From positions 62,001 through 126,000 of the forward strand of contig JACKHS010000004.1 in assembly GCA_020638875.1 (NCBI GenBank): a stretch of 64,000 nt of DNA. The letters are read 5' to 3'. This document shows positions 27,082-37,106 of the stretch, in pieces. A model generated the notes under the pieces. The model saw only the letters and a list, made by a program, of their open reading frames with translations. It was not told where the DNA came from and did no database searches. Each line of letters begins with the position of its first letter. Position 1 is the first letter of the stretch. Made by a program: the position numbers and the translations under genes. Origin of the DNA: Planctomycetota bacterium. Its GTDB lineage: Bacteria > Planctomycetota > UBA1135 > GCA-002686595.

Positions 27082-27426
27082 ATGCTCTGGACCCGCCTCC
27101 CCGTCTCCGAGAACCTCAAGGTCGCCATCAAGCCCAGCCACATCCACGGCCTGGGCCTGTTCGCCGCGCAGGACTTCCGCGCCGGCGACGTGATCGGCAT
27201 CTACGAAGGCCCCGTGGTGAAGCACGTCGGCGACCACGTGCTGTGGGTGTACGACGAGGACGATCGCGAGTACGGCATCGACGGCCAGACCGAGACCCGC
27301 TACGTGAACCACTCCTCGCGGCCCAACGCCTGCTTCTTCGGCGAGGTGCTCGAAGCGCTGCGCCCGATCCGGCGCGGCGAGGAGATCACGCACGACTACG
27401 GCGAGGCCTGGGAAGACCTCGACTGA
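27082..27426 (+). CDS. Small SET-domain protein (protein-lysine methyltransferase family)
   Basis: A 114-residue stand-alone SET domain. The family motifs are in order: SHIHGLGLFAAQDFRAGDVI, then YEGPVV, RYVNHSSRPNACFF (SAM/knot motif NHS) and EEITHDYGEAW (catalytic Tyr region, DYG). There is no pre-SET or post-SET zinc cluster. Such mini-SET proteins occur in several bacterial phyla and methylate unknown protein lysines. The last 30 bp overlap the 3' end of the convergent membrane-protein gene. Confidence 0.85.
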   Translation: MLWTRLPVSENLKVAIKPSHIHGLGLFAAQDFRAGDVIGIYEGPVVKHVGDHVLWVYDEDDREYGIDGQTETRYVNHSSRPNACFFGEVLEALRPIRRGEEITHDYGEAWEDLD

Positions 27427-28544
27427 GCGCCGGCGGCGCCCAGCGCGAGCGCCGAGAGGATCCAGTAGGGGAACAGGAGGCGCGGCCAGGCCGCCGGGAA
27501 GAGCGCGAAGTGCGCCAGCGTGGCGGCGAGGGCCACGAGCGCGAGCGCGCCGCCCGCAGCGCGCCGCCCGCCGCGGCGCAGGCCCGCGACCAGCGCCGCG
27601 AGACCGGCGAGCAGGAACGTGAGGGGGGCCGCGGCGGCGAGCTCGGGCAGCGAGCGCAGCGAGAGTGCGGCCCACGCCGCCAGGTCGAGCGGCGGCGTCT
27701 CGGCGGCCGGGAAGGCCTTGTAGCCGAGGAAGGTGTGGTGCACGACGACCCACGGCGCGTAGGTGCCGCGGCCGGCGGTGCAGCCCAGCACGACGAAGCC
27801 CGCGACGACGAGCGCGCCGGCGGCGAAGGCCGGCGTCAGGCGTCGCGCGCCTCCGACGGGCAGCGTCGCGAGCACGAGCAGCGGCACGACCAGCACCACG
27901 AGGTCCGCGCGCGCCGCGAGCGCCAGCACGCAGAGCGCCGCGCCGACGCGCGCGCGACGCGACTCGAGCAGCAGGTAGGCGCCCCACAGGAACACGCCCG
28001 CGGCGAGCGCGTCGGGCGTGGCCTTGACCGGCGTCTTGAACCACACGCCCAGCGCCGCGAGCGCGAGCGCGCTGCCGAGGAGCGTGGCGAGTGAACCGCC
28101 GCCGCGCCGCACCAGCCAGCGCCACAGCGCCGCGAGCACGAGCACGCCGCCGAGCCAGGACACGCGGAAGCACGCGTCGATGGGCGAGGCCCCGAGACCC
28201 ACGAGCGCCGCGATCGCGCCGACGTAGAGCACGCGGCCGCGGTAGAAGGGGAGCTGCGCGTCGAAGGCCGCCGGCTCGGCGGCGCAGCGCGCGCGGTAGG
28301 CGTTCTTCGCGCGCAGCGCCTCGGCGGCGGCGGGCGGTGCGTCGCGCTCGAGCCGCGCGTAGACCTCGCGGTGCACGACGCCGGGATCGCGCTCGCCGAG
28401 CTCCAGCGCGCAGGCCGAGTACGCCAGCAGGTCCCACTCGTAGTCGCGCTTGCCGGACCAGACGACGGCGACGACCAGGAACAGCGCCGCGAGCAGCACC
28501 GCGGCGCCGCGCTGAGCGCGCTCTCGTCGAAGCTCGTCGTCCAT
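27396..28544 (-). CDS. Polytopic membrane protein, possibly glycosyltransferase family 39/ArnT-like
   Basis: About 382 residues with eight to ten hydrophobic helices. The N-terminal loop SGKRDYEWDLLAYSACALEL places acidic residues just after TM1, as in dolichyl-phosphate-mannose-dependent (GT-C) glycosyltransferases. The loop with FKTPVKATPDALAAG recalls the conserved extracytoplasmic loops of that superfamily. This is a fold-level suggestion only. ATG 28544 is preferred; an upstream in-frame start at 28598 would add 18 residues. Convergent with the SET gene. Substrate unknown. Confidence 0.6.
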   Translation of the reverse strand: MDDELRRERAQRGAAVLLAALFLVVAVVWSGKRDYEWDLLAYSACALELGERDPGVVHREVYARLERDAPPAAAEALRAKNAYRARCAAEPAAFDAQLPFYRGRVLYVGAIAALVGLGASPIDACFRVSWLGGVLVLAALWRWLVRRGGGSLATLLGSALALAALGVWFKTPVKATPDALAAGVFLWGAYLLLESRRARVGAALCVLALAARADLVVLVVPLLVLATLPVGGARRLTPAFAAGALVVAGFVVLGCTAGRGTYAPWVVVHHTFLGYKAFPAAETPPLDLAAWAALSLRSLPELAAAAPLTFLLAGLAALVAGLRRGGRRAAGGALALVALAATLAHFALFPAAWPRLLFPYWILSALALGAAGAQSRSSQASP

Positions 28545-28685
28545 GCGGCGTACGGTGCCGCGCGCGGCGCCGCGGATCAACGCCGACGATCGCGACACGA
28601 CGCGCCGGCGCGCACGCCCCCGCGCGAGCGGGCGACGTGCGCGCCGTGGACCGGAGCCGGCCGCGGCGCGGCGACCGGCGCGCCG

Positions 28686-31600
28686 CTACTTCACCTGTTG
28701 GACCTGCACGCCCTTGCGGGAGCGGTTGATCTCCTTCTCGAGCTTCTCGTTGCGGTCGCGGCGGTTGCCGTCGTTGAACTCGATCACGTTCTTGAAGTAG
28801 CCCTGGTCGTCGAGCTGGGCGCTGAAGCGCACGTCCGCCTCGGCCTGCTGCTGGCGCGGGCCGCCGAGCGCGAGCGCGCCGCGGTAGAAGGCGTACTGCT
28901 CGCCGAGCCGCGCGATGACCGTGGCCGTGCCGGCCAGGCCGTCGGCGACGAACAGGCCGCGCGGGTCGGTCTCGCCGCGCTCGAAGGCCGCCGACTGCGA
29001 GCCGACGACGCGCACGTCGACGCCCTTCAGGAAGCTGCGGGTCTTCGCGTCGAGCGCGGTCACCCGCAGGCGGCCCGCGCCGGCGTCCTCGCGCACCTCG
29101 AGCTCGACGTCGCTGACGAGCACGAGGCCCGAGGCGTGCAGCTCGGCGCCGCGGCACAGCACGAGGTAGGCCCCCGGCCGCTCGAGCTCGAGGCGCACCT
29201 CGGTCTTCGTCTGCTCGAGGTCGCGCGCCGCGCCCAGCTCGACCTCGCGCCGCAGCGTGGGCGAGATGCCGGCGAGGTTGACCTCGGTGACGTGCGAGAG
29301 GTTGCGCTCGCGCAAGTACAGCGTCATCAGGTCGACGCGGTACACGAGCAGCTCGGCGCGCTCGAGGTTCTTGTGCTCGAGCTCGAGCAGCGTCGGCTCG
29401 CCGAGGCGCGTGGTCGTCACCTCCGGCAGCGCGATGCCGCGCTCGCGGAAGGCCTGCAGCACCTCGACCGCGTCGACGAACTCGTCCTTGACCTTCTCGT
29501 AGTACTCCGCCGCGTCGGCGAACTCGCGCCGCGCGTGGAAGATCTGCGCGAGGATGTAGTAGGCGAGCTCGCGGTTCAGCGAGTGGTGCTCGACGCCGCG
29601 CTCGTCGACGTAGCTCGACGCGGCGATCTCGCGCAGCAGCCCCTGCGCCGCCTCGTCGTGGCCGAGGTGCCACTCCGCCACGGCGCGCGAGTACGTGAAC
29701 GCGTCGCGATAGCGCGGCGCGACGTACGTGCCGGCCATCTCGCCGCCGAGGCGCGCGACGTCCTCGTAGGACTCGAGGCCGAGGTAGGCGCTGACGAGGT
29801 TGAGGCCCGCGTCCGGCGCGAGCGGGCTCGTCGGGTAGAAGGCCAGGAAGCGCTGCAGCGCGAGGATGCCCTGCAGCGACAGCGCGAAGCGGTCGCGGCC
29901 GGCATCGCGCAGGCTCTTGTCCTTGTCGGCGGCAGGCGCCTTGGCGAGCAGCTTGTCCGCCAGCGAGAGGTACGTCTCGATCACCGCCGGCGAATCGGGG
30001 TACTCGAGCCACAGGCGCTCGAGCGTGTCGACCGCGCCCGCGAACTCGCCCTGCTCCTCGAGCGTGCCGGCGACCTTGAGGTCCTTGCCGAAGGTCTCGT
30101 CGAGGATCGCCTTGAAGATCAGCAGGGCGCGCTCGTGTTCGCCCAGCTCGCGGTACGCGCGCCCGACGGCGAGCACGTCCTCGAAGGGCACGAACAGCGC
30201 GGGGTTCTTCTCCTTGAGCACCTCGAAGTACTTCACCGTCGCGGCGGCGTCGCCCGCGCGGATGCCGAGGAACAACAACCGCTCGGCCGCCTCGCGCAGC
30301 CGCTCGGGGCGCAGCCCGTCGGCGAAGCCGTCGTACAGCGCGGTCAGGCGCTCGCGCGCGCCGACGTAGTCCTGGTGGTCGTACATCGCGGCGCCGAGGT
30401 GGAACAGCTCGTCGGGCGTCGGGCGATAGACGTCGCTGCTGCGCTCGTCCGCGCCGAGCACCTTCAGCGCGAGCGGCTCGCCCACGGCGACGCGGCTCGG
30501 GTCGAGGCTGTTGCGCAGCACGGCCGGGAGCACGCGGTAGTCGCCCGGTTCGCTCGCGATCAGCGTCATGCGCAGGTAACCGCTGTGCTTGGTCTGTGCG
30601 TAGCTGGCGACGACGCGTCCGGGCTGGACCTCGTAGGCCTGGAAGCCGCCCTGCACGCTGCCGTCGAGCACGCGCGTGCCCGCCGGCAGCGGGACCTCGA
30701 GCGTGAAGTAGTCACCCGGGTCGGCCTGCGAGTGCGTCGGGTAGACGTACGAGAACGACACCTGCGCGTCGAAGAGCTCGCCTTGCGCCGCCTCGTGCAC
30801 CTCGTTGTCCCAGTGCTCGCGCTCGCCGACGTTGGCGAGTACGCCGAAGCCGGTGGGCACGGCCTTGCCGCGGTAGCGCGGCGCGGCGGCGAGGAGCTGC
30901 GAGGTCCACACGCGGAACTCGGCATCGTGGCGCGCGCGCACCTCGGGCGTGAAGCCGCGCAGCACGGCGCGCCAGTGCGGGCGTCCGCCGCCCTCGGGCA
31001 CGAGGCGCAGCGTCAGCGGGCGCGACGGACCGTCGGCTTGCGGCAGCGAGAGCTCGACGCCCTGCGGCGTCGTGCGGAAGTCGACCGTCTCGACCACCGC
31101 GCCGTCGACGAGTACCTGCACGCGCGACGCGTCGTTCGCCGCCGCCCAGGTGCCGCCCTTCTTCGCCAGGGCCTCGAGCGCGAGCCCGCGCGCGCGGCCG
31201 CCGTGCCAGGGCGCGCGCTGCTCGAGCGCGTTCGCGGCGCGCTCGATCCACGGCGCGTCGGGCGCGGCCTCCAGCGCGGCGAGCAGCGCGAGCGCGGCCG
31301 TCGCGTCGGACGAGCGGTCCCAACTGCGGTTCGAGCGCGTCTCGAGCTCGCCGGACGTCTCGCGCTTGGCGAGCTCGGCCACGACCTCGGCCGCCATCGA
31401 CGCGCGCTCCATCTCGACCAGCGCGCGCGCGGTGTAGGCCAGCGCCGCGGTCGAGAGCGACGCGCGCTCGCGGTGCAGGCGGTTGGCCGTGCTGAAGTCG
31501 TCCTGACCGGCGCACGCCAGCGCGTGCACGATCATCGCCTTCAGCTCGTCGTCCTCGTGACCCGCGGCGCGGAAGCGCTCGCCGAGGAAGGCGCGCGCCA

Positions 31601-34600
31601 GGTCGGTGGCCGCGTCGGGAACGACGAGGCCGGCGGCGCGCGCGCGGACGAGCGCGACGAGCGCGGCACACGTCGTCTCGGTGTGCTCCTCGTCGCTCGT
31701 CGCGCCGCCGCACAGGCGCCAGCCGCCCCGCTCGCTCTGCGCGGCGAGCAAGCGGCCCAGCGAGCCCTCGGCGCTGCGGCGCAGCGCGGCGACCTCGGGA
31801 TCGGCCTGGTGGCCGTTCACGCGGTACATCTCGAGCACGGCGAGCGCGCCGCCGAGCTCGTGCGCGGTCGCGGCGAGCAGGTCGCCGTCGAGGGCGCGCC
31901 GCACGTCGCCGCCGAGCGCGACGCGCGCCAGCATGCGGTTCAGGTCGCGGTCGAGCGCGAGCTCGAGGCGCACGCCGCGGTACTCGCCGCCCTGCGGCAG
32001 GCGCAGCGTCGCGGCGGCCTCGCGCTCGAGCACGCCGCTCGCGACGTCGTGCTCCTCGAGGCCCCAGGGCCGGACGCGGATCGTCTTGCGCGCCGAGGCG
32101 CCGGGCCGTCCGGGCGCGTTCGCCGTGACGAGCACTTCGAGCTCGCCGGCCTCGACGGGGCCCACGAGCGCGAACTCGTGCTCGCGCACGTCGCCGTCGG
32201 AGACCTTGAACTGCTGCCGCGCGTGCGTGCCCGCGCCGCCCGTCGTGAGGTTCAGGCCCGTCACGCCTTCGCCGTGCACGCGCACGCCGACGCGCAGCGC
32301 GTCGCCCTCGACGAGCACCGGCGGCAGCTCGAGCTCGAGGAACAGCTCCGCGCGCGAGACGAAGCTCGCCTCGCTCTGGCCGGTCTGCACGCCGTCGTCG
32401 GCGCCGACCGCCTTGAGGTGCCAGCGCGTGCTGCGCTCGGGCAGGACGAAGCGCACCGTGGCGCGACCGTCCTCACCCGTGACGACCGCGGGCGTCCAGA
32501 ACGCCGCGTCGCTCTCGAAGGCCGCGTCCTCGGTGAGCGCGGCCGCGACGCCGCCTGCCGCGCGCAAGTTGCGCTTGCCGCCGAAGCGTCCGCCGAACTT
32601 GCCGCCCGCGCCGCCGCCCAGGCCGATGGCCTCGTTCCAGGCCAGGCCTTCGAGCGGCTCTTCGAGCGCCTCGAGGTCGAAGTCCAGCGCATCGTACGCG
32701 GTCAGCACCTGCGCGTCCTTCAGCACGGGCGCCTTGTCGAGCTCGAAGAGCGCGCCCAGCGTCGCGCCGCGTCGCGCGGCGATCTGGGTACGCGCACGCT
32801 CCTCCAGGCGTTGCTCGAGGACCGCCGCGGCCACCTCGCTGACGACGCCTTGGTAGCTGAAGCCGCAGCTCGACTCGGTGTTCATCGCGGCGAACTTGCG
32901 CCGCTCCGCCGCGAAGAAGCGCGCGACGTCGGGCAGGCGGTCGGGGAACAGCTCGAAGAGCGCCTCGTCGACGACCGCGAGCGACAGCTCGGCGCGCACC
33001 GGCCGTCCGAGCGCGTCGGTGACCGTCAGCCGGACCTCGGCCTCCTCGCCGGGCGCGTACGTCTCGCGCACGGGCTCGACGGCGACCTTCAGCTCGCGCT
33101 CGAGCGTGAGGTCGGCGCCGGCGCGCCAGAAGCGGTTCGCCAGCATCAACGCCGCCGACACGTGGACGTTCGGGTAGTGCTCGTCGCCGGTCGTGAGCGT
33201 GACGCGGTTGTGACCGGGCTGGAGCTGGACCAGGCGGTACTCGAGCACCTCCTCGCTCTCGACCGTCACCAGCGCGAGGCCCGCGCCGGCGCGGTCGTGC
33301 ACGTCGAGCACGACCTCCTCGCCGACCTTCACGCGCTCGCTCTCGACGAGCACGCGCAGCTTGGTCTCGTCCTCGTCGCCCGAGACGAACAGCGTGCGCT
33401 GGGCGAGCACCGGGTTGCCGAAGCGGTCCGTGCCCTCGACGCGCAGCGTGTACCAGCCGCCGCGCTCGAGGCTCAGCGCCAGGTGCCCGTCGCCGTGCGC
33501 GTCCGTGGTGAGCTCGTGCTCCTCCGCGAGCACGTCGAGCGTCGTCCCGGGGCGCTCCTCGCGGTGCAGCACGCGCAGCGCGAGCGCGCGCGCGACGCCC
33601 TCGCGATCGGGCCCGACGGTGCGCACGTGCACGTCGAAGCTGTCGCCGGCGAGCACGAGGTCGCGCTCGGTCGACACCGACGCGCTGAAGCCGCGCACGG
33701 CGAGGTGCGCGCGCGCGACCGTCGAGACCTGCTCCTCGGTCAACGTGCCCTGGAACGCGAGCAGGCGCTCGCTCGGCAGGTCGCGCGTCTCGAAGCTCAG
33801 CGTCGCGACGCCGTCGTCGTCGGTGCGCAGGTCGACCTGGCGGCCGTCGGGCAACGCGATGCGCAGCGGCGAGTCGGCCAGCGGCTCGCCGAAGTAGTAG
33901 GCGGCCTTGGCGGTGAGCTGGACGGTCTCGCCGCGGAAGTAGACCTCCTGGTCGAGCTCGAGCGAGAGCTCCACGCGCTGCAGCTCGAAGTCGCGCACCT
34001 CGAACGCGCCCTGGAAACCGCGGCCCTCGCGGTCGAGCAGGTGCACGGTGTAGTCGCCCAGCGGGGCCAGCGGATCGAGCTGCAGCGCGCCGCTCGCGCT
34101 GCCGTAGGCCGACAGCGCCACCTGGCCGCCGTCGACGACGCGGCCGCGCGCGTCGCGCACCTCGTAGCGGTAGCGTTCGCCGGGCGTGAAGCCGGCGCGG
34201 CCGGGCTGCATCGAGCGCACGAGCGCGCGCCAGCCGACCGCCTGCCCGCGGCGGTACGCGGGCCGATCCGTGTAGACGAAGCCGCGCGGCTGCGGGTCGG
34301 CGCGCAGGCCGAGACCGGACAGCGACAGGCCGGTCGAGGCGACGTCGCCGCCGCGCACGGCGAACAGCCGCACCTGGTCCTCGTCGCCGAGCTCGGGCAG
34401 CGCGAGGCGCGCCACGCCGTCGTCGCCCGTGCGCGTCTCGTGGAACGTCGGCGCGCCGCCGTTCGCGGCGGGCAGCGCGACGAGCACGTCGACGTCCGCG
34501 GCCGGCGCGCCGCGGCGCATGTCCTGCGCGTAGACGAAGACCTCGCGGCGCGAGCTCTTCACGACCACGTCGACGTCGCTGCGGATCACGAGCGTCGTCG

Positions 34601-36590
34601 CGCGGCGCTCCTCCGAGGAGACGACCACGGCCCACACGCCGGGGCCCTCGACGGGCAGCGTGATGCGCTGCTCGAGGCCGCGGAAGCGCTCGTAGCCGTC
34701 GACGGCGACCTCGAAGCGCTGGTCGGGCGTGATGAGGTCGAGGTCGAGCTCTTCGATCGCGCCGTGCGTGAGGTGCTTGCGGAAGTAGGCCTCGAGGTCG
34801 AGCGCGTAGAGCTCCACTTCGAGCTTCTCGACGTTGCGCACCCAGGCCACGACCTGCGCGGGCTCGTCGTCGCGCCACGTGCGCTCGGTGCGCAGCCCGA
34901 GCTCGGGCTCGACCATGTCGAGCAGCGCCTGCCGCGCCGCGACGGACCACGCGCCGAAGTCGCACTGACGGTAGGCCTCGAACGCGGCGGTGAGCTCGCC
35001 GAGCTCCTTCGCGAGCACCTCGCCCTGGTCGAACAGCGCCGCGCTCGCCACGTCGCTGCCCGGGTGCTTGGAGACGACGCCGCGCCAGTGCGCGACCGCC
35101 TCGCGGAACTTGGCCGCCGCCTCGGCCGCGCGCGCGGAGTCTTCGCGCAGCGCCTGGCCCTCCTCGCGGAAGAGCTCGCCGATCTCGAGGTTCACCGCGT
35201 CGGCGCGCGGGTCGAGCGGGTGATCTTGCAGGAACGCGGCCAGCCCGGCGCGCGCCTCGGTCCAGCGGCGCTCCTGCCGCAGCGCCTCGCAGCGCTGGTA
35301 CTGGGCCTCGACGATGCCGCGCTGCGCGTCGGACCAGTCGGGGCCGCTGGCGAACTGTTGCGTGTAGGAGCGGTAGGCCTCGATGGCCTGCTCGAAGCGA
35401 CCTTGACCGGCGAGGATCACGCCCTCGAGGTACAGCGCGCGTTGCACCAGGCGCAGACGCAGCTCGTCCTCGACGCGCTTCGCCGGCAGCGGGCGCGTGC
35501 GGAACTCGCGGAAGGCGGCCAGCGCCTCCTCGGCGCGACCGGCCTGGTAGTTCACCTGACCGATGTCGAAGCGAGCCTGCGTGGCCTGCGGGTGGTCGAG
35601 GTACGTGGCGAGGAAGCGCTGCAACGCCGCGACTGCCATCGCGGCCTCGTCGGCGTCCTGCCACTGCCAGGTCGACGCGACGGCGTACGCGGCGTCGCCC
35701 GCGAGCTCGTCCGCGCGCTGCTGACGCGCGGCGTCCCACGCGCCCACGGTGGTGCCCCATCCGCCGCGTTGCGCGCGCACGTCCGCCAGGGTCGCGCCGA
35801 CGTCCTCGAACTCGCGCCGCGCCGCGTCGCGGTCGCCCGTGGCCAGCAGCGCGCGGCCGAGCGCGAGGCGCGCCTCCAGCACCGCGGCCCCCGCGCCGGC
35901 TCGCGCGGCCTTCGAGCCGGGGTCGCTGGCGTCGAACTCTGCGAGGTAGGCGCGGTAGAGCTCCACCGCCGCGCCGGAGCAGCCGCTCAGCGCCTGGCAG
36001 TCGGCGCGGCGCAGCATCGCGCGGTCCACGAGGTCGCGCGGCGCGTCGAGCTCGAGCACCTTCTCGTAGAGCGCGTAGGCGCGGCCGTAGTCCAGCTCGT
36101 CGGTCGGTCCGGGCGTCGCGGGCACCGTCGACAGCGCGTCGGCGAAGCCCAGGTAGATCTCGGCCAGCTCGCGCTGGCGCGGCTCGGCGCGCACGCTCTC
36201 GGCCCCCGCCTCGTAGATCGCCTCGGCCTCCGCGTAGCGCCCCAGCCGGCGCAGCACCTCGGCGCGCAGGTAGCGGGCCTTGGCCTGCCAGCGGCTGCCG
36301 GCGAGCGGACCGTCGAGGCGCGCGAGCGCGCGCTCGGCCTCCGCGTCGCGCTCGGCCAGGGCCAGCGCCGACCCGCGCAGCCAGGCCCAGAAGGCGGCGG
36401 TCGCGGGCGTCTCGGCCTCGCAGCGCGCCAGCTCGGCCAGCGCCGTGTCGTAGTCCCCGCGCATCAGCGCCACGCGCACCGCGGCCGGCACGGCCTCGGG
36501 CTCGACGCGCCGCGGCGCGACGTCGTCCTGGGCGAACAGGGGCAGGAGGAAGAGGGCCAGAGCGACGAAGGGGGCGAGGAGGCGCGACAT
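28686..36590 (-). CDS. Giant secreted TPR / alpha-2-macroglobulin-like protein (2634 residues)
   Basis: The signal peptide (MSRLLAPFVALALFLLPLFA) is followed by a long TPR region to about residue 640, then macroglobulin beta domains. These include the MG2-type start VYTDRPAYRRGQAVGWRALV (about 770), the bait-side motif SLAVVDEALFELFPDRLPD (about 1215), a Gly-rich stretch GLGGGAGGKFGGRFGGKRNL (about 1330), and the A2M signature RWHLKAVGADDG (about 1390). The complement-like helical domain (about 1500-1850) lacks a CxEQ thioester; its nearest Cys is in GGWRLCGGATSDE. A further beta domain (YVYPTHSQADPGDYF), more TPRs and a C-terminal macroglobulin-like segment follow. Bacterial A2M proteins trap proteases in the periplasm; without the thioester it would rely on conformational trapping or serve another role. 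Unusually long for the family. Confidence 0.85.
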   Translation of the reverse strand: MSRLLAPFVALALFLLPLFAQDDVAPRRVEPEAVPAAVRVALMRGDYDTALAELARCEAETPATAAFWAWLRGSALALAERDAEAERALARLDGPLAGSRWQAKARYLRAEVLRRLGRYAEAEAIYEAGAESVRAEPRQRELAEIYLGFADALSTVPATPGPTDELDYGRAYALYEKVLELDAPRDLVDRAMLRRADCQALSGCSGAAVELYRAYLAEFDASDPGSKAARAGAGAAVLEARLALGRALLATGDRDAARREFEDVGATLADVRAQRGGWGTTVGAWDAARQQRADELAGDAAYAVASTWQWQDADEAAMAVAALQRFLATYLDHPQATQARFDIGQVNYQAGRAEEALAAFREFRTRPLPAKRVEDELRLRLVQRALYLEGVILAGQGRFEQAIEAYRSYTQQFASGPDWSDAQRGIVEAQYQRCEALRQERRWTEARAGLAAFLQDHPLDPRADAVNLEIGELFREEGQALREDSARAAEAAAKFREAVAHWRGVVSKHPGSDVASAALFDQGEVLAKELGELTAAFEAYRQCDFGAWSVAARQALLDMVEPELGLRTERTWRDDEPAQVVAWVRNVEKLEVELYALDLEAYFRKHLTHGAIEELDLDLITPDQRFEVAVDGYERFRGLEQRITLPVEGPGVWAVVVSSEERRATTLVIRSDVDVVVKSSRREVFVYAQDMRRGAPAADVDVLVALPAANGGAPTFHETRTGDDGVARLALPELGDEDQVRLFAVRGGDVASTGLSLSGLGLRADPQPRGFVYTDRPAYRRGQAVGWRALVRSMQPGRAGFTPGERYRYEVRDARGRVVDGGQVALSAYGSASGALQLDPLAPLGDYTVHLLDREGRGFQGAFEVRDFELQRVELSLELDQEVYFRGETVQLTAKAAYYFGEPLADSPLRIALPDGRQVDLRTDDDGVATLSFETRDLPSERLLAFQGTLTEEQVSTVARAHLAVRGFSASVSTERDLVLAGDSFDVHVRTVGPDREGVARALALRVLHREERPGTTLDVLAEEHELTTDAHGDGHLALSLERGGWYTLRVEGTDRFGNPVLAQRTLFVSGDEDETKLRVLVESERVKVGEEVVLDVHDRAGAGLALVTVESEEVLEYRLVQLQPGHNRVTLTTGDEHYPNVHVSAALMLANRFWRAGADLTLERELKVAVEPVRETYAPGEEAEVRLTVTDALGRPVRAELSLAVVDEALFELFPDRLPDVARFFAAERRKFAAMNTESSCGFSYQGVVSEVAAAVLEQRLEERARTQIAARRGATLGALFELDKAPVLKDAQVLTAYDALDFDLEALEEPLEGLAWNEAIGLGGGAGGKFGGRFGGKRNLRAAGGVAAALTEDAAFESDAAFWTPAVVTGEDGRATVRFVLPERSTRWHLKAVGADDGVQTGQSEASFVSRAELFLELELPPVLVEGDALRVGVRVHGEGVTGLNLTTGGAGTHARQQFKVSDGDVREHEFALVGPVEAGELEVLVTANAPGRPGASARKTIRVRPWGLEEHDVASGVLEREAAATLRLPQGGEYRGVRLELALDRDLNRMLARVALGGDVRRALDGDLLAATAHELGGALAVLEMYRVNGHQADPEVAALRRSAEGSLGRLLAAQSERGGWRLCGGATSDEEHTETTCAALVALVRARAAGLVVPDAATDLARAFLGERFRAAGHEDDELKAMIVHALACAGQDDFSTANRLHRERASLSTAALAYTARALVEMERASMAAEVVAELAKRETSGELETRSNRSWDRSSDATAALALLAALEAAPDAPWIERAANALEQRAPWHGGRARGLALEALAKKGGTWAAANDASRVQVLVDGAVVETVDFRTTPQGVELSLPQADGPSRPLTLRLVPEGGGRPHWRAVLRGFTPEVRARHDAEFRVWTSQLLAAAPRYRGKAVPTGFGVLANVGEREHWDNEVHEAAQGELFDAQVSFSYVYPTHSQADPGDYFTLEVPLPAGTRVLDGSVQGGFQAYEVQPGRVVASYAQTKHSGYLRMTLIASEPGDYRVLPAVLRNSLDPSRVAVGEPLALKVLGADERSSDVYRPTPDELFHLGAAMYDHQDYVGARERLTALYDGFADGLRPERLREAAERLLFLGIRAGDAAATVKYFEVLKEKNPALFVPFEDVLAVGRAYRELGEHERALLIFKAILDETFGKDLKVAGTLEEQGEFAGAVDTLERLWLEYPDSPAVIETYLSLADKLLAKAPAADKDKSLRDAGRDRFALSLQGILALQRFLAFYPTSPLAPDAGLNLVSAYLGLESYEDVARLGGEMAGTYVAPRYRDAFTYSRAVAEWHLGHDEAAQGLLREIAASSYVDERGVEHHSLNRELAYYILAQIFHARREFADAAEYYEKVKDEFVDAVEVLQAFRERGIALPEVTTTRLGEPTLLELEHKNLERAELLVYRVDLMTLYLRERNLSHVTEVNLAGISPTLRREVELGAARDLEQTKTEVRLELERPGAYLVLCRGAELHASGLVLVSDVELEVREDAGAGRLRVTALDAKTRSFLKGVDVRVVGSQSAAFERGETDPRGLFVADGLAGTATVIARLGEQYAFYRGALALGGPRQQQAEADVRFSAQLDDQGYFKNVIEFNDGNRRDRNEKLEKEINRSRKGVQVQQVK

Positions 36591-37106
36591 CTGGAGCCGG
36601 GTTGAGGGTCTCGGGGCGGCCGGGAGCTTCAGGAGGCCAACGTAAGGCGAGCGCGAGGGTTCGTATCCCCCGCGTCACGACCGCGCTCTTGGACGGCGGG
36701 CGCGCCGACGCTCTTGGAGCGCGGGGGAGAATTCCGGGCCGCGCGGGCCCGAGGACCCCATCGAGCCGCCGTGGCCGGCGCTGAACCTCGCGCTGCCGCC
36801 GCGCGGGAGATCGGGAACGCGGCGCCGGTCGGCGACCTGTGGAGGAGGCCCGGGCGCCCCCCGCCGGCCGATGCGCGCCCCACGCCGGGGAGCTTGCGCC
36901 AGCAGCCCGTTGAAGAAGTCCTCCGGCGCCATGACGACGTCCTCCGCTCCGGTGCGGCCCCCGAAAGCCTCGCCGAATCCACCGATTCGCCTGCGTTTCC
37001 AGGCCCCACACCGAAGCGGATGCCGCCGACCCGGCCTCAGAAGCAGTTCTTCGACGGGCTGCTAGGCTAGGACGGACCTCGCACCCCACGGCCCCGCCCT
37101 CGCACG
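36591..37106. other. 516-bp spacer without a supported gene
   Basis: Short frames on both strands lack family features and overlap one another. The notable content is a spaced inverted repeat (36899-37066). TAGGCT (37063-37068) lies about 38 bp before the FG-GAP ATG and could be its -10 element. The rest, including upstream sequence for the giant gene, shows nothing recognisable. Confidence 0.4.
36899..37066. repeat. Spaced inverted repeat (19-20 bp arms, about 130 bp apart)
   Basis: The left arm CCAGCAGCCCGTTGAAGAA (36899-36917) is the reverse complement of the right arm TTCTTCGACGGGCTGCTAGG (37047-37066), apart from one substitution and one inserted A. Arms of this size bounding about 170 bp of non-coding DNA resemble a miniature mobile element or a duplicated gene end. 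Both arms translate to FF(N/D)GLL in outward-related frames. No transposase or target duplication is visible. Confidence 0.5.

Noticed and set aside
27396..27426. The 30-bp overlap of the SET and membrane-protein genes as a sign that one is false
   Set aside because: Both have strong independent protein features; convergent 3' overlaps recur in this window (also 26552-26555).
28371..36605. An open frame of 2744 codons antisense to the giant macroglobulin gene
   Set aside because: It mirrors the sense gene and arises from its GC-biased codon positions; the product is Arg/His/Gln/Glu-rich low complexity with no domain. Similar antisense frames at 876-3653, 4507-6546, 15490-17286, 21428-23677 and 48834-51629 are shadows for the same reason.
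36629..37070. Several short frames on both strands between the giant gene and the FG-GAP gene
   Set aside because: They overlap one another, are Arg/Ala/Pro-rich, and show no start signal or family feature. Only the inverted repeat is supported.
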